From Nitrospira sp. ND1 (GTDB taxonomy: Bacteria > Nitrospirota > Nitrospiria > Nitrospirales > Nitrospiraceae): 64,000 bases of DNA. Position numbers and translations under genes: made by a program. The notes beneath the pieces are model-generated. The model was not told where the DNA came from. It saw only the letters and a program-made list of their open reading frames with translations, and searched no databases. Of the stretch, positions 8,004 through 17,406 are shown piece after piece (position 1 is the first letter of the stretch; each line of letters starts with the position of its first letter). The DNA lies in contig NZ_FWEX01000005.1 in NCBI RefSeq assembly GCF_900170025.1, forward strand, positions 419,073-483,072. Reading direction: 5' to 3'.

Positions 8004-9611
8004 ATGTCTCCTCTCCTCCGCCTGGGGGAGAGGACTAGAATTCTATCAAGGTGTATCGTGGCCGTCATCGCGTTGATTCTTGTCGCCCTACTGGGCTACA
8101 TGTACGCTGACAGCTTAGTCTTCTTATTTGACCAATGGGGGAGTGATGACTATAGCCATGGACTTTTTGTTCCGGTCATCAGCGCGATCCTCGCGTGGCA
8201 GCAAAGACACCGGTTGGCCGGAATGGGCCTCACTCCGTCCTGGTGGGGATCAATAGTCGTTCTCGCTGGTCTTGCGCTGTATGTCGTCGGCAATCTTGCC
8301 ACCCTGTATCTTATATTACACCTCTCCCTCTGGATCGTGATCGTAGGGTTGGTTCTCTCTTTCATCGGACTTAAACCGCTTCAGAAACTGGCATTCCCTA
8401 TTGCTTATCTCCTGACCGCTATCCCCTTACCGGTATTCTTCTACAATGTACTCTCGGGCCATCTGCAATTGTGGTCGTCCGCCTTGGGCGTTGGAGTGCT
8501 CCAGCTCATCGGGGTCACGGCGTTTCGTGAAGGAAACGTAATCGATCTCGGCCCGGTGCAATTGCAGGTCGCGGAGGCCTGCAGCGGAATCAGGTATCTG
8601 TTTCCGCTGACATCCCTGGCTCTGTTGTGTGCGTACTTCTACCGCGATCGCATGTGGAAACGAATCCTGTTGGTACTCTCGGCCTTACCAATTTCGGTAC
8701 TCGTCAATGGTTTGCGCATCGGGGTCGTCGGCATCCTCGTGGAGTGGTATGGGCCCCAGGCGGCGGAAGGATTTCTGCATCTCTTTGAAGGATGGGTCCT
8801 GTTCCTCTTCACCTTGACCATGCTGGTGGCGGAAATGTGGGCCCTCTCACGCGTGCAACCGCTTCCCGGTGGTTACGGCTTTCTGAACCGATTCCAGATT
8901 TCTCAAGGATCGGCTAGCCCTGAATCGATCCCAGCAGCCGCTCGGGCCGCACCGGCCATGGTGTTGCGGGTACCGGCCTATGTCGGCAGCCTCGCGCTTA
9001 TTCTCCCAGTGGCGCTATTTTCCTGGTCGGCCGGCGAGCGACAAGAAGTGCCACCGGAACGAACTGCCTTCGTCGACTTCGGCATGCGAATCGGAGAATG
9101 GCAAGGCAGTCCACAACCCGTGGAGCCTCAACTCATTTCTGCACTGCGATTTGATGACTATTTGCTGGCTGACTACGCGGCGTCCGGCTCAAGCCCCATC
9201 ACCCTCTACATGGCCTACTATCGGTCCCAACGAAAGGGACAGTCAGCCCATTCCCCGCAAAGTTGCATTCCTGGAGGAGGGTGGGAAATCACTTCCCACA
9301 CTACCCTCAATGTGTCGGCAGATGGGAAAACGTCGCCGGCGATACAAATCAATCGTGTGCTCATCCAAAAAGATCGGCAGAAACAACTGGTGTTCTATTG
9401 GTTCAAGCAGCGCGATCGGCACCTTGTCAGCGAATATCTCGTCAAGTTCTACCTGTTCTGGGATTCATTGATGCGACAGCGCAGCGATGGAGCCCTGATT
9501 CGACTGTCCGCCGCCGTCGATCCAGGTGAAGATGAGCAAGAAGTCGAGCAGCGATTATTGCAATTTGCTCGAGGCATTCAGCCTCAACTCACTCGGTATA
9601 TTCCGGACTAA
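8004..9611 (+). CDS. xrtD: Exosortase with fused EpsI domain (VPLPA-specific, XrtD-like)
   Basis: A 535-residue protein. Residues about 15-290 form a multi-helix membrane exosortase with the expected catalytic set: Cys193 in EACSGIRYL, Arg238 in NGLRIG and His259 in GFLHLFEGW. The C-terminal third (about 330-535) is an EpsI-type domain with HSPQSCIPGGGW and FYWF. Exosortases cleave PEP-CTERM-like signals at the inner membrane. The EpsI fusion and the adjacent VPLPA substrate suggest the XrtD class; that subclass is from family knowledge, not a profile search. The start could also be a downstream GTG or ATG. Confidence 0.85.
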   Translation: MSPLLRLGERTRILSRCIVAVIALILVALLGYMYADSLVFLFDQWGSDDYSHGLFVPVISAILAWQQRHRLAGMGLTPSWWGSIVVLAGLALYVVGNLATLYLILHLSLWIVIVGLVLSFIGLKPLQKLAFPIAYLLTAIPLPVFFYNVLSGHLQLWSSALGVGVLQLIGVTAFREGNVIDLGPVQLQVAEACSGIRYLFPLTSLALLCAYFYRDRMWKRILLVLSALPISVLVNGLRIGVVGILVEWYGPQAAEGFLHLFEGWVLFLFTLTMLVAEMWALSRVQPLPGGYGFLNRFQISQGSASPESIPAAARAAPAMVLRVPAYVGSLALILPVALFSWSAGERQEVPPERTAFVDFGMRIGEWQGSPQPVEPQLISALRFDDYLLADYAASGSSPITLYMAYYRSQRKGQSAHSPQSCIPGGGWEITSHTTLNVSADGKTSPAIQINRVLIQKDRQKQLVFYWFKQRDRHLVSEYLVKFYLFWDSLMRQRSDGALIRLSAAVDPGEDEQEVEQRLLQFARGIQPQLTRYIPD

Positions 9612-9613
9612 CC

Positions 9614-11242
9614 ATGACCAGTGCGATCTTTTTCAGCTTCATCACTTCCCTGTTTATCTGCATGGCGTTGATCCCGCCGCTACAACTGAACGCGGGTCGC
9701 TGGAGCTTCATGGATCTTCCCGGCGAGAGAAAGGTCCATGCGAATCCGATTCCGAGGATCGGCGGCATCGCGTTCGGCTTCGCGGCACTCCTGTCCGTTT
9801 TCTTCTGGGCACCGCAGGATCCTATCATCACGCCGGTATTGGTGAGCGCGACAATCATCCTGGGTTTCGGCATTTGGGACGACCGTGCCAACCTGAATTA
9901 CAGAACCAAACTTGTCGGGCAATTGCTGGCCATCTTCGTGGTAGTCATTTTCGGTCACATTCACTTCGAACAGATTCCGTTTCTTCACGATGAAGAAGCG
10001 CCGCTTTGGCTGACGATGCCCTTGACCGTGGTATTTCTTGTCGGGGCCTCGAACGCGGTCAACCTCTCCGACGGCCTCGACGGTCTAGCAGGAGGTCTAG
10101 CCTTTCTGAGTTTTGCCGGCATTGCCTATCTAGCCTATCTGTCGCACGAGACCACCGTGTTGGTGCTGGCAGCGGGATTCTTAGGCGGCTTACTGGGATT
10201 TTTGAGGTACAACACCTATCCGGCCAGGATTTTCATGGGCGACGCGGGAAGCCAATTGCTCGGGTTCTCGATGGGCGTCCTCGTACTCCTCATGAGTGAC
10301 CCTGCGCGCGCCCCCTTTCCTGTGACTGTAGGACTGCTGGTGCTGGGCTTGCCGTTTCTGGATACGCTTGCGGTCATGGGGCAGCGGCTTGCGAAGGGCC
10401 GGTCGCCCTTCATCGGCGACCGGAACCATGTCCACCACAAGTTGCTGGCTCTCGGACTCTCGCACCATGAAGCCGTCATCGTGATCTATGGGATCCAGGC
10501 GGTGATGGTGGGCCTCGCGTATCTTCTGCGCTGGCAATCCGATGCCCTGATTTTCACCATGTATGGCGCATTTGCCCTGGCCATGTTCGCCCTGTTCGTC
10601 GCGGCCGAGCGGGGAGGCCTTCTGCTATCGGAAACGTCGAAGGGCCGAGTGCTCTCCGATACCAAATTGGCCCGTGCCGGGATATGGCTCAGCGACATGG
10701 CGCCGCGGTTTCTCGCGGTCGTGGTGCCGTTGTTCTTGATCGCGAGCGTGTTCTTGCCGGGACATGTCCCGATGGATGTCGGGTACGCGGCCTTCAGCCT
10801 GTTCGCCGTGGTCTTGGGAGGTCTGTGGTTCATGCCCGAATACCGCTCCCATTTTGTGCGCGGGGGCCTGTATGTCGGCAGCGCTTTCCTGATGTATATG
10901 GGAGAGCAGTCGGGCATTCCGGAGATCTGGCCCATCTACGTGACGCAGAATACCCTGTTGGCGCTCATCGCCCTTCTGGTGTTATTGAGCATGCGATTCA
11001 GCCGCGGGAATCGATTCCAGACCACACCCCTGGATTACCTGATGGTATTTTTCGCCTTGATCGTCCCCTTGCTGCCGGAAATGCGAGCCGATATGCCGAC
11101 CCTGAGCATTCTCGCCGCCAAGTTGATCGTGTTGTATTTTTCGTTTGAGTTATTACTCCATTCGTTCGTCGACCGAGTGAAGCACTTGGGGTTCCTCTCG
11201 TTATGGGTCCTGTTCGGATTGGGAGTGAGAGCCTGGCTCTAA
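9614..11242 (+). CDS. WecA/MraY-family phosphoglycosyl transferase with extra C-terminal membrane region
   Basis: A polytopic membrane enzyme expected to start polysaccharide assembly by transferring a sugar-1-phosphate to undecaprenyl phosphate. Family motifs are DDRANLNYRTK near residue 96, NAVNLSDGLDGLAGG near residue 149 and FMGDAGSQLLGF near residue 211; the His-rich cytoplasmic loop RNHVHHKLLALG lies near residue 272. At 542 residues it is about 190 longer than the usual family size; the extra part (about 350-542) is further predicted membrane helices of unknown role. The start is two bases after the exosortase stop. Confidence 0.88.
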   Translation: MTSAIFFSFITSLFICMALIPPLQLNAGRWSFMDLPGERKVHANPIPRIGGIAFGFAALLSVFFWAPQDPIITPVLVSATIILGFGIWDDRANLNYRTKLVGQLLAIFVVVIFGHIHFEQIPFLHDEEAPLWLTMPLTVVFLVGASNAVNLSDGLDGLAGGLAFLSFAGIAYLAYLSHETTVLVLAAGFLGGLLGFLRYNTYPARIFMGDAGSQLLGFSMGVLVLLMSDPARAPFPVTVGLLVLGLPFLDTLAVMGQRLAKGRSPFIGDRNHVHHKLLALGLSHHEAVIVIYGIQAVMVGLAYLLRWQSDALIFTMYGAFALAMFALFVAAERGGLLLSETSKGRVLSDTKLARAGIWLSDMAPRFLAVVVPLFLIASVFLPGHVPMDVGYAAFSLFAVVLGGLWFMPEYRSHFVRGGLYVGSAFLMYMGEQSGIPEIWPIYVTQNTLLALIALLVLLSMRFSRGNRFQTTPLDYLMVFFALIVPLLPEMRADMPTLSILAAKLIVLYFSFELLLHSFVDRVKHLGFLSLWVLFGLGVRAWL

Positions 11243-11256
11243 CGTGGAGACGATCA

Positions 11257-13683
11257 ATGAACCGTAGCGTAGCAATGAGAGACCGTCAGCCATCAGCCTT
11301 CAGGCCTTTCGCAGCCATGGCCGCGTTGGCGTTGATGCTCACCTTGTCGGCCTGTGGAGGCCCCCAGGAGCGGAAGGCGCAATATCGCAGCAAAGCGCAG
11401 GATTATATCCAGGCGGGGAACTTCCCGAAGGCCCGGGTGGCGTTGCGAAACGTACTGAAGATCGATCCCAAAGACGCTGACGCCTATTTTCTCGTGGCAC
11501 AGGTAGAAGAAAAGGAAAAAAACTGGCGCAATGCGGTCGCCAACTACCAGCAAGTCATCGATATCGTACCGGACCACAAAGAGGCCCTCATTATCTTGGC
11601 CAAGTACTATCTCGAAGCCAAACTGGTGGATGAGGTGGGACGGGCAGCGGACAAGGTGCTCGCAAAACATCCGCAAGACCCGCAGGCACAGGCGCTGAAG
11701 ATCGCCCTACTCGCGCAGCATGACAAGATGGATCAGGCGAGGGTCCGGGCGGAGGAGTTGAGCAAAAGATACCCGACCGAGCCGGATGTCGCGATTCTCC
11801 TGGCCACGCTGTATGGCCAGATGCGTCGCTCGCAAGATGCCCGAGCGACGTTGCAAGCTGCGCTTCACGCACATCCGCATCATCTGGATCTCTTGCATAA
11901 TCTGAAAACCATCCTCGACGAAGCCCACGACGACAAAGCCACGGAACAGGTCTTACGCCAGATCATTCAGGAAGAGCCCACGTTATATGACCATTGGCTG
12001 AAACTGGCCCGCTTCCATGATCAACGCCACGCGGCCGAACAGGCAGAGCAGGTTTTGCGCGAAGCGGTACAGGTCTTTCCCGACAGCGAGCAAGCCTGGT
12101 TGGCACTGACTGATTTCTTGAGCCTGCGCAGAGGGAAAGAAGCTGCAGAGAAGGCCTTCCGCCAAGCCATGGAACGGTTACCCTATTCGACCAATGTCCC
12201 GTTTGCCTTAGGGGCTCTATATGAGCGCCACAAAGATCTACCGAGAGCCAGGCAGATGTATGAGTCGGTAATAAAAGAACACGACAAAAAGCCGGCAGGA
12301 TTGGATGCGCAGGTCAAAATCTCGCAGCTTGACTTCAGTGCCGGGCATCAGGCGGAAGCCGAACGACGACTGGCGGAAGTGTTGCGGCAGAATCCCCGTT
12401 CGGCCGAAGGCTTGATACTGCAAGGGAAACTTGCCCTCATTGGAGGAAATGGAAAAGATGCCGTACAAGCATTTCGCACAGTGCTTCGGGATCAACCCGA
12501 ATTGGCACACGTGCACTATTCGCTTGGGCAAGCCTATCTGTTGACCGGAGATTCGCAGCTCGCGCGCGAGAGTTTCGAGCGGGCCATGGCGCTCTATCCT
12601 GATATGGTCGAGCCGAATTTGGCGCTTGCCATATTGGAAAGTCAGAGCGGACAATTCCAACGGGCCAGAGTGCGCCTGAACGAAATTTTAAAGTCTCATC
12701 CTAATCATATCCCGACGATGGAGCGCCTCTTTGCCCTAGATCTTGGGGCAGGTGATTGGAACCATGCACGGGCGACCCTGGAGAGCTTGCGTCAAGTGGT
12801 CGGAGATACTGCCGTGACCATGATGGCGGAGGGCCGCCTCAAGGAGGCCCAAAAGGACTTCGCAAGAGCGACCGTGGCTTTTGAGCGGGCGGCGGCGATG
12901 ACCCCCGAGGCGCGGGAACCCTTGTTAGCGGTCGTTCGGCTCGATCTGGATCAAAAACAACCGGATCATGCGCGGCGCCGCCTGGAAACTGTGGTAGCCG
13001 CAAATCCCGCCCATCCCTACGCCCACGGGCTACTCGGAGAAGTCCTGTCGATTGTCGGTCGGCACGATGCCGCAACCGCACAATTCCGTGAGGCGACCAG
13101 AATCAATCCGACCTGGGTGCTCCCCTGGATAAACTGGGCGACGCTGTCGCTTTCGCAGGGCCAGGCGGACAGTGCAATCCGAACATTAAGAGAAGGCCTC
13201 GTGGTCAACTCGACCAGTGAAGAACTGCAGATGCTGCTGGCATCGGTCTTGGCAAACCAGGGTTCGGTCGATGAAGCCATCGGTGCATACGACGCCGTGT
13301 TGCGGATGAATCCCCGCAATGTCCTCTCTGCGAACAACCTCGCGGCTCTACTCGCTGATTTCAAAGCTGATGCGCCGCATCTGGAACGGGCCTTTCTCTT
13401 GAGCCGCGACTTTGAGAAAGAGGCGCCGCACCCGCTATTTCTCGATACGCTGGGGTGGGTTCGGTTGAAAATGGGGCATTTGGATGATGCGGTTCGTCTC
13501 ATGCGGCAAGCGATTGCCAAGGCCCCGGACCTTCCGATGCTCAATTATCACCTCGGCGCGGCTCTCTATCAGTCGGGTCAGAATGTCGAAGCCAAGGTGC
13601 ATCTCGTAAAAGCGCTCAAGAGCACAGAACAATTCCAAGGGCGACGTGAAGCACAACAGCTGCTCGCCCGAACGAGTGGATAG
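11257..13683 (+). CDS. prsT: PrsT-like TPR-repeat lipoprotein of the exosortase system
   Basis: About 808 residues. The start was chosen at MNRSVAM because GTGGAGA lies just upstream and the protein then has a lipoprotein signal with lipobox LSAC near residue 34. The rest is a long array of TPR-type helical repeats (for example AYFLVAQVEEKEKNWRNA). It matches the PrsT type found with PEP-CTERM exosortase loci, an envelope scaffold whose exact role is unsettled. An in-frame ATG at 11203 overlaps the previous gene and is less likely. Confidence 0.85.
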   Translation: MNRSVAMRDRQPSAFRPFAAMAALALMLTLSACGGPQERKAQYRSKAQDYIQAGNFPKARVALRNVLKIDPKDADAYFLVAQVEEKEKNWRNAVANYQQVIDIVPDHKEALIILAKYYLEAKLVDEVGRAADKVLAKHPQDPQAQALKIALLAQHDKMDQARVRAEELSKRYPTEPDVAILLATLYGQMRRSQDARATLQAALHAHPHHLDLLHNLKTILDEAHDDKATEQVLRQIIQEEPTLYDHWLKLARFHDQRHAAEQAEQVLREAVQVFPDSEQAWLALTDFLSLRRGKEAAEKAFRQAMERLPYSTNVPFALGALYERHKDLPRARQMYESVIKEHDKKPAGLDAQVKISQLDFSAGHQAEAERRLAEVLRQNPRSAEGLILQGKLALIGGNGKDAVQAFRTVLRDQPELAHVHYSLGQAYLLTGDSQLARESFERAMALYPDMVEPNLALAILESQSGQFQRARVRLNEILKSHPNHIPTMERLFALDLGAGDWNHARATLESLRQVVGDTAVTMMAEGRLKEAQKDFARATVAFERAAAMTPEAREPLLAVVRLDLDQKQPDHARRRLETVVAANPAHPYAHGLLGEVLSIVGRHDAATAQFREATRINPTWVLPWINWATLSLSQGQADSAIRTLREGLVVNSTSEELQMLLASVLANQGSVDEAIGAYDAVLRMNPRNVLSANNLAALLADFKADAPHLERAFLLSRDFEKEAPHPLFLDTLGWVRLKMGHLDDAVRLMRQAIAKAPDLPMLNYHLGAALYQSGQNVEAKVHLVKALKSTEQFQGRREAQQLLARTSG

Positions 13684-13695
13684 GAGTCGTAAGCC

Positions 13696-14307
13696 ATGCA
13701 TCATAGTTTCCAGATCGTTCAGAGAATCGCATTCGGATTGATCATAGGTATGTTCCTGACCGCCACTGTGAGCTGTCAATCTGCTGACATGCGCAGCACG
13801 GCTCAGGAAGCATCAAACTCCGACCAGGGGTACCGGCTCGGCCCCGAAGATGTCCTGCTTATTTCCGTCTGGAAAGATGAACACCTGACTAGAGAAGTTC
13901 TCGTCCGGCCGGATGGCATGATTTCTTTTCCCCTCGTCGGAGACGTGCCGGCTGAAGGGCGAACGGTGGAAGAACTGCGCATAGACCTCACCAAACGGCT
14001 GATCAAATATATTCCTGCCGTGAACATCACGGTCGCCGTCATCAAGCCATTGAGTTACAAGGTGTATGTCGTCGGCCGTGTGACAAAGCCCGGCGAATTC
14101 CTGGTGGGCCACTATACCGATGTGCTCCAAGCCTTGAGTCTCGCGGGAGGACTGACTCCGTTTGCGGCGGAAAACGACATCAAGATCGTGCGTCGGGTGA
14201 TGGGCCAACAGCAGACGTTTCCATTTCGGTACGGTGATGTGCGGAAGGGCATGGATCTGGAACAGAATATCATCTTACAGCGCGGCGACGTCGTGATGGT
14301 GCCATAA
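13696..14307 (+). CDS. Polysaccharide export lipoprotein (Wza/EpsE family)
   Basis: A 203-residue short-form Wza-type protein. A signal peptide ends at a lipobox-like TVSC near residue 27. It is followed by the Poly_export domain (YRLGPEDVLLISVWKDEHLTREVLVRPDG, from about residue 46) and a SLBB-type domain (YKVYVVGRVTKPGEF near residue 118). It should form or cap the outer-membrane export channel for the polymer. It lies 12 nt after prsT and 3 nt before the next gene, so it is very likely in the same operon. Confidence 0.92.
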   Translation: MHHSFQIVQRIAFGLIIGMFLTATVSCQSADMRSTAQEASNSDQGYRLGPEDVLLISVWKDEHLTREVLVRPDGMISFPLVGDVPAEGRTVEELRIDLTKRLIKYIPAVNITVAVIKPLSYKVYVVGRVTKPGEFLVGHYTDVLQALSLAGGLTPFAAENDIKIVRRVMGQQQTFPFRYGDVRKGMDLEQNIILQRGDVVMVP

Positions 14308-14310
14308 CTC

Positions 14311-15546
14311 GTGAAGTTGTCGTCGCAGAGTTGGAAAAGGGGGCAGAACGCCCGGTCGTCAGGAAGGAGACTGGCTTGGCTGACGGTGGTGTGTTTGATC
14401 CTGCACATCACCGTTCCAGGGTTTGCGGCCGAATGGTCACTCGTACCCTCGATGAGCACCAAGGCATACTACAATGACAACCTGTTACTGACGCCCTCAC
14501 CCCATGATCCGACCTACGGCTATTGGATTTCACCAGGAGTAGAATTTGCCGGAAAGACCGAACGACTGGAGGTGAGCGGCAAGACAGCGCTCGACCTCGT
14601 GGACTACTACGGAGACGTGAAAGACCGATTTACGAATGTATTCTTGCCGTTGACGATGAAGTATCGGACGGAGCGAGACGAATGGGGATTCACCGGGGGG
14701 TTTACCAGAGACAACACGTTGATGGGGGAGTTGTTGACGACCGGAATTGTTTTACGATTCACCCAACGGAACCTGTGGAACTTGAATCCGAGTTGGACGA
14801 GGATGATCACTGAAAAGTTTGGCTTTCAAAGTACATTCCAGTTCAGCGATGCGAGTTATCAAGACGGCCTCCGCCTTGGGCTGGTCGACTATCAGGTGTT
14901 TGGGGGAACGGCCGGGTTCCTATATCACTTGACGGAACGTGACGATGTGCAAATAGTTGGAACCTACACCAACTTCCATACGACCAATGCACCCTTTGGA
15001 CTGAGGGCCTATTACCCGGGAGCCATGTTATCCGTCATTCATAGCTTTACAGAAGGGTTGAAGGCAACGGCCTATGGTGGACCACGGGTTGTCAGTTCCA
15101 CCACCCAGGGCGGCGGGTTTAGCCAGAAGACAAATGACACAATTTGGGTCTACGGGGCGATGCTGACCCAGCAGTTCGAGCGAGCCAGCCTACAATTGAG
15201 CGTGACCCGTGATATCGTTCCCAGCGGTTTCGGACTCTTGCTTCAGACCGATCGAATTGGAGCATTGACCTCCTATAACCTCACCGACACCTTGACGGCT
15301 TCCTTGGATGCTTCTGGGTATATCGTGTCAGGGGTAACCAGTCAGGCTCAGGGGGGCACCCTACCAGAGCAGCGACTTTTTTACCTCACGCCGAAACTGG
15401 CCTGGCACTTTTCAGAATGGTGGAGAACCGAGGTTTCCTACAGTTATAACTGGCGTGATGTGGAGACCTTTAATGAGCCGGTCATGTCGAATACCCTCAT
15501 CATCATGTTGACGTATTATCCACCGAAACTGGCCATCTCGAATTAG
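14311..15546 (+). CDS. Outer-membrane beta-barrel protein of the exosortase polysaccharide system
   Basis: A 411-residue exported protein starting at GTG, with a signal peptide ending around VPGFA near residue 38. The rest alternates aromatic and polar residues in amphipathic strands, ending in a pattern typical of outer-membrane barrels (the last strands include LIIMLTYYP). It matches the barrel proteins encoded in PEP-CTERM/exosortase loci. It may assist polymer export. No enzymatic motif is seen. Confidence 0.78.
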   Translation: MKLSSQSWKRGQNARSSGRRLAWLTVVCLILHITVPGFAAEWSLVPSMSTKAYYNDNLLLTPSPHDPTYGYWISPGVEFAGKTERLEVSGKTALDLVDYYGDVKDRFTNVFLPLTMKYRTERDEWGFTGGFTRDNTLMGELLTTGIVLRFTQRNLWNLNPSWTRMITEKFGFQSTFQFSDASYQDGLRLGLVDYQVFGGTAGFLYHLTERDDVQIVGTYTNFHTTNAPFGLRAYYPGAMLSVIHSFTEGLKATAYGGPRVVSSTTQGGGFSQKTNDTIWVYGAMLTQQFERASLQLSVTRDIVPSGFGLLLQTDRIGALTSYNLTDTLTASLDASGYIVSGVTSQAQGGTLPEQRLFYLTPKLAWHFSEWWRTEVSYSYNWRDVETFNEPVMSNTLIIMLTYYPPKLAISN

Positions 15547-15575
15547 GTTTGGGGCTTAGGAAAAAGGATATCTCC

Positions 15576-17345
15576 ATGACAGGTCAACCACGATCACAAG
15601 AACCAGAAGCCACGATCAATCTTGGAGACTATCTTGCGATATTCAAGCGCCGGAGAACCGTTATTTTTTTCGTAGCGGGGTTTCTCTTGTGCCTCAGCCT
15701 GGCCGCGGCAGTGCTCTGGCCTCCGACCTTCAAATCCACCGCAACGATTCTGATCGAAGAACAGGAAGTGCCTGCGGAACTCGTCCATAGCACCATCACC
15801 AGTTACGCCGACCAACGAATTGAGATGATCAAGCAACAGGTCATGAGCCGTTCCAGTCTCTGGAAGGTCGTGGAGCAGTACAATCTGTACCCCGAAATGA
15901 GACGTGAAAACCCCACAGAGGAGGTCATCAAACGTTTCATCAAGGATATCGAAGTTGAAGTCATCAGCGCCGATGTCATCGACAAACGGACGCAGCATGC
16001 GACCAAGGCCACCATTGCTTTCACCGTGTCCTACAACAGTGGGGCGCCTGATACCGCCCAACGTGTGGCGAATGAACTGACCAGCCTGTTTCTCGGCGAG
16101 AATCTCAAGAGCCGCGAACGCCAAGCACAAGAAACCACTACCTTTCTGAAACAAGAGGCGGAAAGCCTCGCGGCGCATATCGAAGAGGTGGAGGCCAAAC
16201 TGGCCACGTTCAAGCAACGCGCGGCCGGTGCCTTGCCCGAGTTAATGCCGCTGAATCTCCAAATGATGAACCAGTCGGATCGTGAGCTGATGGACCTCGA
16301 TCAACAGATCCGCAGCCTTGAGGAGCGGAAGTCGTATCTCGACGGGGAATTGGCAACCATTAAGCCGAATACACCCATCCTGTCCGTCACCGGAGAACGT
16401 ATCCTCGATAGTGTGGAGCGGTTACGTGGACTCCGGGCGGAATATGCCGGAGTGGCCGCGAATCTGTCGTCGGACCATCCAGATGTGATTAAGATGAAAC
16501 AGGAAATCTCTGCGCTGGAGCGGGAAACCGGGGCGAATCCGGAGACTGAAGAGGTCGCCAAACAATTGATCGATGCCCGGGCCAGGCAGGCCACACTTGC
16601 CGACCGCCTCGGAGAGAACCACCCCGATGTGTTACAAACCCAACGCACGATCGTGGTGCTGGAACGGGAACTCCGTCGGATCGGCACGGGTGCCGGCAAC
16701 AAGCCGATGCAGCGTCCGGAAAATCCTGCCTACATCAACATTCAGGCACAACTCAATTCGGTGAATTCATCTCTGCAAGCATTGAAAACCAGCCGTACGA
16801 CCGTCAAGCAACGTCTTCAGGATTATGCCAAACGCATCGAGCGGACTCCGGTGCTGGAACCGGACTATCTGACGCTCGCGCGCGACCGCGACACCTCGTC
16901 CCAAAAATATCAGGACATTCGCTCGCGACTCCTGGAGGCCAAGGTGTCGGAAGGCCTCGAAGTGCAACGGAAAGGCGAGCGGTTCTCGCTCATCGATCCT
17001 CCGGGGCTGCCGGAATCGCCGGAGAAGCCCAACCGGAAGGCCATTGTGCTGTTGGGGTTCATCCTGGCGCTGGCGGGCGGCGCAGGGGCCGCCGCGCTCA
17101 CGGAGCATCTGGACCATTCTATTCGTACCCCTGAACAACTGGTACGAGTGTCGCAGGCCTTCCCCCTGGCGGTTATTCCTTACATGCCCAATCGGGCAGA
17201 TCTGGCTCGTGCACTCGCCAGAAGAAACAGGATTCGTCTCACGGGCCTGGGAACGGTGGCCCTGTTGGTGCTCATCTGCCATCTGTTTTGGACCCCCTTG
17301 GACGTGGTGTGGTTCGCGGCCTTGAGGAGATTCGGCATCGAATGA
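15576..17345 (+). CDS. Wzz/GumC-type polysaccharide chain-length determinant
   Basis: A 589-residue inner-membrane protein. The start is at MTGQPRSQE because AGGAAAAAGGA precedes it; an in-frame TTG at 15549 is less likely. It has an N-terminal membrane helix near residue 30, a Wzz domain, a long periplasmic coiled coil (about 190-440), and a second membrane helix near residue 500 preceded by the proline-rich PPGLPESPEKPNR. A final hydrophobic stretch near residue 565 is an addition. It lacks a kinase domain; the ATPase is encoded separately by the next gene. Confidence 0.9.
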   Translation: MTGQPRSQEPEATINLGDYLAIFKRRRTVIFFVAGFLLCLSLAAAVLWPPTFKSTATILIEEQEVPAELVHSTITSYADQRIEMIKQQVMSRSSLWKVVEQYNLYPEMRRENPTEEVIKRFIKDIEVEVISADVIDKRTQHATKATIAFTVSYNSGAPDTAQRVANELTSLFLGENLKSRERQAQETTTFLKQEAESLAAHIEEVEAKLATFKQRAAGALPELMPLNLQMMNQSDRELMDLDQQIRSLEERKSYLDGELATIKPNTPILSVTGERILDSVERLRGLRAEYAGVAANLSSDHPDVIKMKQEISALERETGANPETEEVAKQLIDARARQATLADRLGENHPDVLQTQRTIVVLERELRRIGTGAGNKPMQRPENPAYINIQAQLNSVNSSLQALKTSRTTVKQRLQDYAKRIERTPVLEPDYLTLARDRDTSSQKYQDIRSRLLEAKVSEGLEVQRKGERFSLIDPPGLPESPEKPNRKAIVLLGFILALAGGAGAAALTEHLDHSIRTPEQLVRVSQAFPLAVIPYMPNRADLARALARRNRIRLTGLGTVALLVLICHLFWTPLDVVWFAALRRFGIE

Positions 17346-17406
17346 CCGTGGTCATCTCGCAACGTGAGGTCGTTGAGCTTGTCTGCCAGTATGGAAAGGG
17401 GTAACC

